Below are positions 14,059-20,457 of a DNA stretch of 22,334 nucleotides, one piece after another. Numbering within the stretch: the first letter of the stretch is position 1; each line of letters opens with the position of its first letter. Origin of the DNA: a virus; IMG/VR virus record IMGVR_UViG_3300031705_000059, positions 1-22,334 of that record; one strand, 5' to 3'. The position numbers and the translations under genes were made by a program. Below the pieces are notes generated by a model. It saw nothing but the letters and a program-made list of their open reading frames with translations. It searched no databases and was not told the origin of the DNA.

Positions 14059-14487
14059 TTAGCTATTTTTGGAGGGAAATTTTATTCCTATCTTATCAGC
14101 TGTCCTTGCTCCAAAGTATCCGCAAAGAACCCATGTGACTAAGCTTGCCGTATCCTCAGTTTCTAAACCCATATACCATCCAGCTACATAGGCACAGACA
14201 AGTACGGCTAAAGTTAGGGGCCTAATATTTCTCGCAAGCCAGCTTTGACTGTTGGAGTCTGAGACCCACCTTCGTGTTATCCCATCAATTTCTGCCCGCT
14301 CTACTTTTAACTTTTCTAAGGCTATAGCCTTGTCCCCCTCTGAGAGTTCTTTGTTGCCGCTGATAAGCTCTGAAATAACATTACCTGGTAAAAAAGCATC
14401 ACCAACGACTCCTAGAATAGATGGGGCTTTATTGATAAGGAATTTTCCTACTCGTGTTTCTTTAAAAGGTTTTTTAGTTCTACTCAT
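14059..14487 (-). CDS. Holin, three-TM family-like
   Basis: This 142-aa protein has a weakly hydrophobic segment near 21-43 (APSILGVVGDAFLPGNVISE), a charged helix (45-75), then RRWVSDSNSQSWLARNIRPL followed by two membrane helices at about 91-107 (TLAVLVCAYVAGWYMG) and 113-128. The 'RW-SD--S-SWLARNIRPL' segment before the membrane helices is typical of the '3TM holin' group found in phages and gene transfer agents. It would form the membrane lesion that releases the endolysin. It overlaps the endolysin gene by 4 nt (ATGA), giving a coupled lysis pair. It is the last gene before the inverted repeat at 14035-14058. Confidence 0.75.
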   Translation of the reverse strand: MSRTKKPFKETRVGKFLINKAPSILGVVGDAFLPGNVISELISGNKELSEGDKAIALEKLKVERAEIDGITRRWVSDSNSQSWLARNIRPLTLAVLVCAYVAGWYMGLETEDTASLVTWVLCGYFGARTADKIGIKFPSKNS

Positions 14488-14945
14488 ATCACTTGATAAG
14501 ATGTTTTACCATTTTTTTTTATAGCCTTTAAAGATCTAGATCTATTCTCACTATCTGAAACATAACTTACATGTATCCAGTCAGGGTTAGTGTCATCACC
14601 AAACTCCCATATAATCTGATCGTAGTTAAGGTTTGCTTTAATATACCGAAACATATCAGCATTTGTTTTGTGTCCGAATGTATCATCTAGGTCCATTGCT
14701 CTGCCTTGGCAGTGTTGGCTGCTTGTACTTCCGCCAATGGCTCGGTTTAAATCTTCAGACCTGAACATGCTGTTAATTTTTATCGGGCCTCCAACCCATT
14801 TTCTTAGGGGCTCAAAGACGTTATACGCCACAGCGGTCATGTTGCCAAGGGCGTAGGTGTCAGGGGTATTATCAATATTTAATCTTGTAGCTGTATTAGA
14901 GCGAACCCCTTCTTTATACGATACATGCTCACTTATTCTTTCCAT
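14484..14945 (-). CDS. Endolysin, M15-type peptidoglycan peptidase
   Basis: This 153-aa zinc peptidase carries the M15A/D-Ala-D-Ala carboxypeptidase pattern: SMFRSEDLNRAIGGSTSSQH (59-78) then GRAMDLD (81-87), giving zinc ligands His78 and Asp85, and DWIHVSYV with the third ligand His125. The length is that of a single-domain phage enzyme without a wall-binding domain. It cuts peptide cross-bridges in peptidoglycan during lysis. There is no signal peptide, so export depends on a holin; holin candidates lie on both sides. Its first codons overlap the end of the 51-aa membrane protein by 17 nt, and its stop overlaps the 142-aa holin. Confidence 0.85.
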   Translation of the reverse strand: MERISEHVSYKEGVRSNTATRLNIDNTPDTYALGNMTAVAYNVFEPLRKWVGGPIKINSMFRSEDLNRAIGGSTSSQHCQGRAMDLDDTFGHKTNADMFRYIKANLNYDQIIWEFGDDTNPDWIHVSYVSDSENRSRSLKAIKKNGKTSYQVI

Positions 14946-15084
14946 ACATTATATACCATTTATGCAAGGTATATCCTATGGCTACAACGGTAGCTATAAT
15001 TTTTAGCACCACGTCAATGTTTGTCATTGATGTAGCTATAGCCCCTACAGTAAGAGCGTAGATTTTAAGGTCAGTCACATTCAT
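14929..15084 (-). CDS. Small two-helix membrane protein, holin candidate
   Basis: This 51-aa ORF starts at the ATG at 15084 (MNVTDLKIYALTVGAIATSM) and ends TLHKWYIMYGKNK with TGA at 14929. It has two hydrophobic stretches (about 7-20 and 24-40) and a basic C-terminus, the layout of a small class II holin or antiholin. It fills what would otherwise be a gap between the coiled-coil membrane protein and the endolysin, and overlaps the endolysin start by 17 nt. Its placement directly upstream of the peptidase and its membrane character make it a good lysis protein. Together with the 142-aa protein it could form a holin/antiholin pair; this is inference. Confidence 0.65.
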   Translation of the reverse strand: MNVTDLKIYALTVGAIATSMTNIDVVLKIIATVVAIGYTLHKWYIMYGKNK

Positions 15085-15154
15085 TTTTTTTAGATTCAAC
15101 ATAAATGTAGTTTACTGTTATCTCTCCCGCTGTGGTATCTTGCACGTAATTCAT
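15071..15154 (-). CDS. 27-residue overlapping ORF in the lysis cassette
   Basis: This very short ORF (MNYVQDTTAGEITVNYIYVE then SKKNECD) begins with an ATGA overlap with the stop of the coiled-coil membrane protein and ends 14 nt inside the 51-aa holin candidate. The overlaps on both sides are exactly those used by real genes nearby and would keep ribosomes moving through this stretch. It has no hydrophobic helix and no recognisable motif. It could be a real microprotein or merely a coupling ORF. Confidence 0.4.
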   Translation of the reverse strand: MNYVQDTTAGEITVNYIYVESKKNECD

Positions 15155-15444
15155 TTCCTATTTAATTTTTTCCCAGATCTATTCTGACCCTTCATTGCTT
15201 TGGGCACATCTCCGATTTGATTACCCACTTCTTTAATTGCCTTAGTAACGTCTCTAAGCTCTTCTCCGACACGATCAACTCTTTTTGATACATCTGCCTT
15301 CATCATGTCAAACTTCTTCTCTAAGATGTCGGGTATCATGTTGTTGTTCTCGTCTTTGGTTAGACCTTTTTTTGTAAGCCATATTGAGGCTAAATTTATA
15401 ACGATCAGTAAAACTACTAATCCGATTAAAATTTTTATTGTCAT
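15151..15444 (-). CDS. Membrane-anchored coiled-coil protein with calcium-loop-like motif
   Basis: The ATG at 15444 gives 97 aa; a longer frame from a TTG at 15477 would run back into the previous gene. Residues 3-23 form one membrane helix (IKILIGLVVLLIVINLASIW). It is followed by KDENNNMIPDILEKKF, similar to the D-x-N-x-N-x-I-P-D...E loops of thrombospondin-3/dockerin-like calcium sites. A charged coiled coil follows (about 46-82, MKADVSKRVDRVGEELRDVT), then a basic tail. The context (adhesins before, lysis genes after) suggests an inner-membrane protein acting at lysis, for example an analogue of an i-spanin, though no o-spanin lipoprotein is visible. Function is inferred. Confidence 0.55.
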   Translation of the reverse strand: MTIKILIGLVVLLIVINLASIWLTKKGLTKDENNNMIPDILEKKFDMMKADVSKRVDRVGEELRDVTKAIKEVGNQIGDVPKAMKGQNRSGKKLNRK

Positions 15445-15469
15445 AGTATTGTTATTTTTAAATCTTTGA

Positions 15470-17281
15470 TTATGCAAATGCCATATAAATGTATTCTACA
15501 CTAAGTGTATTGTATCCATAATAATCTGCTCCATTTTTAGGTTGGAATCCTTTTGTTGCTCCTGTTAAAAAATCTAAATCATAACTTGAAGAAGTTGTCT
15601 CTGCAATATTTAAATCTGGATATAATCTTTTATTTCTTGGGTTTGAAGGGCTTCTTGCACTATCATATATAAGCCAATTTCCACCACCATTATCGGTTGT
15701 AGTTGCTTTAATCATTACAAATCTTGGAGTAAATCCAGTATCTACAACAGTTCCATTGTTATTTCCGTTTCCAATATAACTTCCTATCTTACTATAACCG
15801 GCTACTGAATGCCAAGCGTAAGCTATGTAATTTCCAGAACTTGAAACAGGATTAAAAGTTGTTGCAGTCGGAGGGGTTGAACCTGTTGTTGCTTTACCAG
15901 CACTTGAATTTAAAACCAAATAATAATAATTAGATGTAGCGTCAATAACACCCGGTGCAATATAAACAAACCAATCTTGTAAATCGCTTGTTAATTTTTG
16001 TATAATCATTTGAGGTGCAGAATCTAATCCGTGACCAACAGTTCCTGATGCTCCTGTATAGCTAATAATACTAAATCCTGCTGCTGTATTAGCAGATACT
16101 TGACTTGTTATAGTGCCATCTGTATTTGATACAGCTGTTCCTCCTGCTTTCCAGTTCCAAGCAACGCTTTTATCTCCCGTATTGTTTATAGCAGAACCGT
16201 TACCTACTTTAAAACCATCATTGTCAAAAGAAAGTAAGCCAAAATTACCGCCAAAATTTGTTTGAGCGGCTGTGGTGCTTGATCTTAACCATAAATTAAC
16301 ACCTCTTACAGAGTCAAACAAAGCACTATCTTGAGCATCATCTCTATTTTTTATCCAAACTAAATCAGGCTGGAATTGTAGGCCTGTATATCCTATGTCT
16401 GTTGTTGTGCCGTTATAATTTGTAGAAAGGTCATTACCATTACCATCTAACTGATAAGCAGCGATACACCCTGCTCCCGATGGGAAGTCTAATGTAGCAG
16501 CTGTTGTTGTTGTTTCATCTGTATATAAATCCTCCGCTTCTCCCGCTGTTAATGCTTGAGAAAATATTCTTACTTGGTCCATTTTACCATCAAGATAAAA
16601 GGCGTTTGAACCTGCATTATACGCTCCTAATAAATTAAGCCCTCCACTTGAAATAGGAGCATTGTCAGTTTTATTATCACTCGCTACTTCACTTCCATTG
16701 ACATAAATTATTATTGCTTTTCCACCAACAAGTGTAGAACTTTTAGTAACTACTATATTATACCAATTTCCCGTAGTAACAACTCCTGCCGATGAACTTA
16801 AAGTATCTCCATCATAAAAAAATACACGACCATCAGCCATTGCATTAACATAAACTCTATAATTAATCTGTAAAGTAATTAAAGAGTCGTAATCTGACAA
16901 GGTGTTAAAATTTACCCAAACAGATAAAGTAAAATTATTATTTCTATCTACTCCTGTTGGAAGATTAACTAAACTAGTACTCCCATTAAAATTAGCAGCT
17001 TCATTAAACTTAGCGTCTATTGCTTGAGTAGCACTATTACCGAAGTATGTGTTAGTGTTGAAATTCTCCGCTGGTGTAAACGCAGCCGCACTCTCAGTGT
17101 CTATCTGAAACCATGCAGTACCATCATAATACTCAACGTATTTAAGTTGTGAATTAAAACGCCACTCTCCTGTACTAGGGCTTGTAGGTCTTGACGCCGT
17201 ATCACCAGTAGGCAATTGAAGCGCTGTGTTTGTTGCGCTAAAGTCAAATAATTCCGGTGTTCCTATTTTTGTTATTGCCAT
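15470..17281 (-). CDS. Tail fibre/adhesin with LamG domain and triple C-terminal repeat
   Basis: This 603-aa protein has a modular layout. Residues 1-65 form an anchor-like module (LQLPTGDTASRPTSPSTGEW, then YYDGTAWFQI). Residues about 90-255 form a LamG/concanavalin-like jelly roll (ANFNGSTSLVNLP, TLSVWVNF, GNWYNIVVTK, YVNGSEV, YLDGKMDQVRIFSQALTAGE). Residues about 270-300 are a spacer (CIAAYQLDGNGNDLSTNYNG). The C-terminal 300 residues contain three diverged copies of one unit, starting near PDLVWIKNRDD (305), PQMIIQKLTSDLQDW (423) and PRFVMIKATTTD (519), with YIAYAWHSVAGYSKIG between. I know this repeat from marine phage fibres. It likely binds host surface polysaccharide. It is the last adhesin before the lysis cassette. 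Confidence 0.75.
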   Translation of the reverse strand: MAITKIGTPELFDFSATNTALQLPTGDTASRPTSPSTGEWRFNSQLKYVEYYDGTAWFQIDTESAAAFTPAENFNTNTYFGNSATQAIDAKFNEAANFNGSTSLVNLPTGVDRNNNFTLSVWVNFNTLSDYDSLITLQINYRVYVNAMADGRVFFYDGDTLSSSAGVVTTGNWYNIVVTKSSTLVGGKAIIIYVNGSEVASDNKTDNAPISSGGLNLLGAYNAGSNAFYLDGKMDQVRIFSQALTAGEAEDLYTDETTTTAATLDFPSGAGCIAAYQLDGNGNDLSTNYNGTTTDIGYTGLQFQPDLVWIKNRDDAQDSALFDSVRGVNLWLRSSTTAAQTNFGGNFGLLSFDNDGFKVGNGSAINNTGDKSVAWNWKAGGTAVSNTDGTITSQVSANTAAGFSIISYTGASGTVGHGLDSAPQMIIQKLTSDLQDWFVYIAPGVIDATSNYYYLVLNSSAGKATTGSTPPTATTFNPVSSSGNYIAYAWHSVAGYSKIGSYIGNGNNNGTVVDTGFTPRFVMIKATTTDNGGGNWLIYDSARSPSNPRNKRLYPDLNIAETTSSSYDLDFLTGATKGFQPKNGADYYGYNTLSVEYIYMAFA

Positions 17282-17292
17282 AGTTTAATTTT

Positions 17293-18525
17293 TTAACACG
17301 GTATTTCGTTTACTAATTCAGTAATTTGTGTTTGATTTAAAGCTGAGGGAAAAAATCTTATTTGGTCTATAGAACCATCAAAATAATAATTATCTGCAAA
17401 GCCAACTTTTATATCAGTAAGTAAATTTGTACTTGAGATACCTGATGTATAGTTTGTCCCCTCAACTCCATTAATAAAAACTCTAGATTTGTAAGTTAGG
17501 CTTCTATCAGCTATAACAACTATATTGTACCAAGTGCCACTAGAAAGGGTCGGTACGGTTATAGTGTTAACATTTAAATTGTTTGAACCATTAGTAGCTA
17601 CGCTAAAAACTTGAATTGTAGTAGCATTAGTTTTTAAAATTGTAAGTTCACCGACTACAGGTGATGAAGAGATGCCTGTATAAAACCCCTCGTAAGAAGA
17701 AGCAGTATCTGCATTAAACCACATTGAAATAGTATATGCTGACGCTGCGTTAACCGCAGCTTTAGCTATATTTATTAAAGATGAGCTACCATTAAATACG
17801 CCAGCGTTTCCATACTTTCCTGTCGCATACGACACATCTACAGATGTCCCGTTATAATTAGAGCAAGTATCAGGAACATTGTTGGCGTTTCCCCCATCAC
17901 TCTGCATTTGATATAGAAGCGTGGCAGTAGTAGGATAATCACAAGTAGCTGTAGTACACTGTACTGTATTAACAAAGTTTTTCCAATCTATTCCGTTATA
18001 GTGTTGCATCGTAGATGCTGAACCTTCTGAAGCTTGAGTCGTATCATTACGCATCATACCCACAGCTGGTGTTCCTGAGAAAGCTCCACCCGTAGGCATT
18101 CTAAGTCCTGCCTCTGAATAAACAGAAACAAAATTATTTTCACCTCCCATGTATCCGTGAATTTTACAATAATAACTAGCAACACCAAAATCAGCAGTAA
18201 CTGTAATTGTTACATCTCCTGAGTAAAAAGTATATAAAGGTCCACCTGGATCAGGAACGTTTTTAGTACCTTGATTAACAGTCCCAGTATATGTAATACC
18301 AGTAAGTCCATCATTTAAAACTGCAAAGGGGTGAGCAGCAGGTACACCTGTTAAAACTGTAGTACCTATTCTAAGACCAAACTTGCCATCGTATACCCCA
18401 TCAAAATAATATTTATTTCCTCCTGAAGCAGCTGATACTGTAACGGCATTAGTTGCATTTAAAACATAGTCAGGATTGCCTGGATTTAATTCGGTTAAGT
18501 CTTTTATTACCTTAGTTGTTGCCAT
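17293..18525 (-). CDS. Adhesin with cupredoxin-like domain and LamG domain
   Basis: This 410-aa protein has three parts. Residues about 37-135 look like a cupredoxin: KYYFDGVYDGKFGLRIG, VPAAHPFAVLND, YTFYSGDVTITVTADFG and SYYCKIHGYMGG. His65, Cys120, His123 and Met126 are the four residues that would bind a type 1 copper. Similar 'HYxCxxHGYMG' domains occur in marine phage structural proteins, as I recall. Residues about 139-185 hold the anchor-like module (LRMPTGGAFSGTPAVGMMRN, HYNGIDWKNF). Residues about 240-405 are a LamG domain (AGVFNGSSSLINI, YTISMWFN, GTWYNIVVIAD, FINGVEG, YFDGSIDQIRFFPSALNQTQ) clearly related to that of the next gene. Carbohydrate binding is likely; whether copper is bound is untested. 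Confidence 0.7.
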   Translation of the reverse strand: MATTKVIKDLTELNPGNPDYVLNATNAVTVSAASGGNKYYFDGVYDGKFGLRIGTTVLTGVPAAHPFAVLNDGLTGITYTGTVNQGTKNVPDPGGPLYTFYSGDVTITVTADFGVASYYCKIHGYMGGENNFVSVYSEAGLRMPTGGAFSGTPAVGMMRNDTTQASEGSASTMQHYNGIDWKNFVNTVQCTTATCDYPTTATLLYQMQSDGGNANNVPDTCSNYNGTSVDVSYATGKYGNAGVFNGSSSLINIAKAAVNAASAYTISMWFNADTASSYEGFYTGISSSPVVGELTILKTNATTIQVFSVATNGSNNLNVNTITVPTLSSGTWYNIVVIADRSLTYKSRVFINGVEGTNYTSGISSTNLLTDIKVGFADNYYFDGSIDQIRFFPSALNQTQITELVNEIPC

Positions 18526-18528
18526 ATC

Positions 18529-19431
18529 TTATCTTTCTACCCAAGTTAATGTTTCTTCGTCCCAAAAATATAGCCCCCCATCTTCTGGTAATTTCTCTGG
18601 TGGATTCCATATTCCATTTGTTGTGTCCCATGTCCAGCTAGGGTAAGGTTGGTTGCTATCTGGGTTTATATATACATAGTCCACCCACTCTGTCGTGTCT
18701 TCTTTCCAACACCAATCCATGCCCTCAGGTCTAGGTGTTGGTGGTTGCCAGTAGCAAGTGTCCTCATCAAGAGTCCAGCTTGCATAAGGTTGAGCGCTAT
18801 AAAAAGCATCTCTTACAGGGTCGTAGATAAATCCTACCCCTGCATAATTTTTTCTAAACGGAGTGCCTCCTAATTTGTGCACTCCGCCTTGTGTGTTGTA
18901 TGACGTTCTCTTGCAGCCTCGGTAGAAACCTTCCCAGTATACAGAGTTGTCTTCTGATATAACTTCGCCATTTGAAGAAGTAAACTCATCTACTCCCGTG
19001 TACACCGCCGTCACTCTGCATAGCGAATTGGCTATTGCAGTGTTTAGTGTTTCAATCTCAGCCACCAAGTCTTCAGTCCCTTCAACTTCTTTAGCGTTAA
19101 GGTTAGCAAGCGCTGTTTCTTGCCCTGGGACAAGGGCTGCTCTCTCAGCAGCTATCTCTTCTTGCTTGGCTGTTATTGAGTTATTCCAAGCTGTTCTCTC
19201 CTCCTCAGTCAATTCATGAGTATACTGTGATTGTAACGCAGCTAATTCTCCTTCAAGGGTTTGTAATGTGGCTGAGGTAAATGAATCTTCGTAGGCAGTT
19301 TTGAGTGTAGCATACTCATCACTCATTCTGTTATCATTTTCAATAACATTAATTTCCTGGCGAGCCTCCATAAGCCTAGTATTTTCACTTACCGTAAACT
19401 CATCATTTGATATTTTTGCGTAGTATGCCAT
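18529..19431 (-). CDS. Tail-fibre-associated protein: coiled coil plus Trp-rich repeats
   Basis: This 300-aa protein begins MAYYAKISNDEFTVSENTRL. Residues about 25-135 are a Glu/Ala/Leu/Gln-rich coiled coil (LEGELAALQSQYTHELTEEE, ITAKQEEIAAERAAL). The C-terminal half starts CRVTAVYTGVDEF, contains the Cys-rich CKRTSYNTQGGVHKLGGTPF and then FRKNYAGVGFIYDPVRDAFY. Three Trp-rich repeats follow: PYASWTLDEDTCYWQPP, WCWKEDTTEWVDY and PYPSWTWDTTNGIWNPP with YFWDEETLTWVER. The C-terminal half matches a family I recall from cyanophages and other marine phages near tail fibres ('FRKNYAGIGYTYD...PYPSWTLNEETCLWEAP'). The coiled coil looks inserted between the family's N-terminal strand and its body. A fibre or fibre-chaperone role is inferred from location. 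Confidence 0.6.
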   Translation of the reverse strand: MAYYAKISNDEFTVSENTRLMEARQEINVIENDNRMSDEYATLKTAYEDSFTSATLQTLEGELAALQSQYTHELTEEERTAWNNSITAKQEEIAAERAALVPGQETALANLNAKEVEGTEDLVAEIETLNTAIANSLCRVTAVYTGVDEFTSSNGEVISEDNSVYWEGFYRGCKRTSYNTQGGVHKLGGTPFRKNYAGVGFIYDPVRDAFYSAQPYASWTLDEDTCYWQPPTPRPEGMDWCWKEDTTEWVDYVYINPDSNQPYPSWTWDTTNGIWNPPEKLPEDGGLYFWDEETLTWVER

Positions 19432-19434
19432 AAT

Positions 19435-20445
19435 TTAACTAAATGATATTGTTCCTGTACCAGCAGTGAATGTTGTTACACTGTCTGTTCCAAATGCTGC
19501 AGTTGTTGCTGTTAACCCTGCACCTAATGTTATTGTTTTTGTATTGGGATAGCGTATAATAACTACACCAGAACCTCCTGTTGCATTAGTTCCACCCGCA
19601 CCACCGCCAAGATTAGTGCCTCCGGCATTTGCACCTGATGTACCATCAGCACCACCACCAGTACCTCCGTTACCATATTGTCCACTTTGGTTCCCAGAAC
19701 CACCGCCTCCTCCAGCATAATATATACTAGAGCCTGTTATTGCTACAGCTTTACCTACACCTCCATTACCAGAAGGAGCACCAGAATTAGCAGGTGATGT
19801 ACCTGCGCCGTCGGCTCCACCTCCACCACCGCCGCCATAATTTATACCAGGAGGACCACCAGAATTACCCCCAGCAAAACCTTGTACAACTGGTGAGGTT
19901 ACAGCAACACCACCAGCATTACCATATGATCCTCCAGCCCCACCACCACCAGAACCACCCGGTCCAGCTGTGTAACTTGTACCACCACCTGAACCACGGC
20001 CTCCTCCAGCAGAAGTTATACTATTAAACACACTTGAGCTGCCTGCAGTATTAGCAGCACCTCCCGCTCCTACTGTTACTGTATAGTTTGTTGATGGTGC
20101 AAGAGTAAGAGCGGTTTCAGACGCACCTCCACCTCCTGAGCCTCCGGTCCAAGAAGTACGCAATCCTCCACCACCACCACCACCTGGACCATCATTAGAA
20201 GTACCTCCAGCTCCAGCAACGACTAAAAAGTCTACACTAAAACTTGACCCTATCTCCTTTAGCTTCCTCCACTCGGCTGTGCCTGTTTGATCTGTATATA
20301 CTAGTGTGCGTTTAGTGTCAGTGTCTTCTCGGATTTCACCGATGACTCCCGTTGGCTGCTGAGCAGTAGTGCCCTTTACCCAGGTAAGCCCTCCAGCGTT
20401 ACCACTCATGTCTATTACATCTGTAGTTACTTTGGTTGTTGCCAT
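19435..20445 (-). CDS. Glycine-rich tail adhesin
   Basis: In this 336-aa protein residues 1-63 hold the anchor-like module (MATTKVTTDVIDMSG, WVKGTTAQQPTGVIGEIRED, GTAEWRKL). Residues about 70-295 are dominated by glycine runs separated by short motifs (FLVVAGAGGTSNDGPGGGGG, YTVTVGAGGAANTAGSSSVF), ending GGSGVVIIRYPNTKTI. Residues 305-336 are a Thr/Ala-rich tail (TAAFGTDSVTTFTAGTGTIS). Glycine-rich domains of this kind form the polyglycine-II receptor-binding tip of T2/S16-type gp38 adhesins, and similar 'GGSGVVIIRY' domains are frequent in aquatic phage fibres. The glycine codons produce a visibly more GC-rich, repeat-like DNA stretch (about 19570-20230) in this low-GC genome. Receptor binding is inferred. 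Confidence 0.7.
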   Translation of the reverse strand: MATTKVTTDVIDMSGNAGGLTWVKGTTAQQPTGVIGEIREDTDTKRTLVYTDQTGTAEWRKLKEIGSSFSVDFLVVAGAGGTSNDGPGGGGGGGLRTSWTGGSGGGGASETALTLAPSTNYTVTVGAGGAANTAGSSSVFNSITSAGGGRGSGGGTSYTAGPGGSGGGGAGGSYGNAGGVAVTSPVVQGFAGGNSGGPPGINYGGGGGGGADGAGTSPANSGAPSGNGGVGKAVAITGSSIYYAGGGGGSGNQSGQYGNGGTGGGADGTSGANAGGTNLGGGAGGTNATGGSGVVIIRYPNTKTITLGAGLTATTAAFGTDSVTTFTAGTGTISFS

Positions 20446-20457
20446 TGAGCTATAAAT

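Noticed and set aside
15445-15477. TTG start adding eleven residues to the coiled-coil membrane protein
   Set aside because: It overlaps the upstream adhesin stop and would put Asn/Lys/Arg-rich residues before a membrane helix that begins right after the ATG at 15444.
19794-20027. 77-aa His-rich plus-strand ORF
   Set aside because: Its His/Gln/Leu repeats are simply the complement of glycine codons of the adhesin.
19570-20230. ccacc-rich stretch as a tandem DNA repeat or CRISPR-like array
   Set aside because: It has no fixed period; the pattern follows codons for irregular glycine runs.
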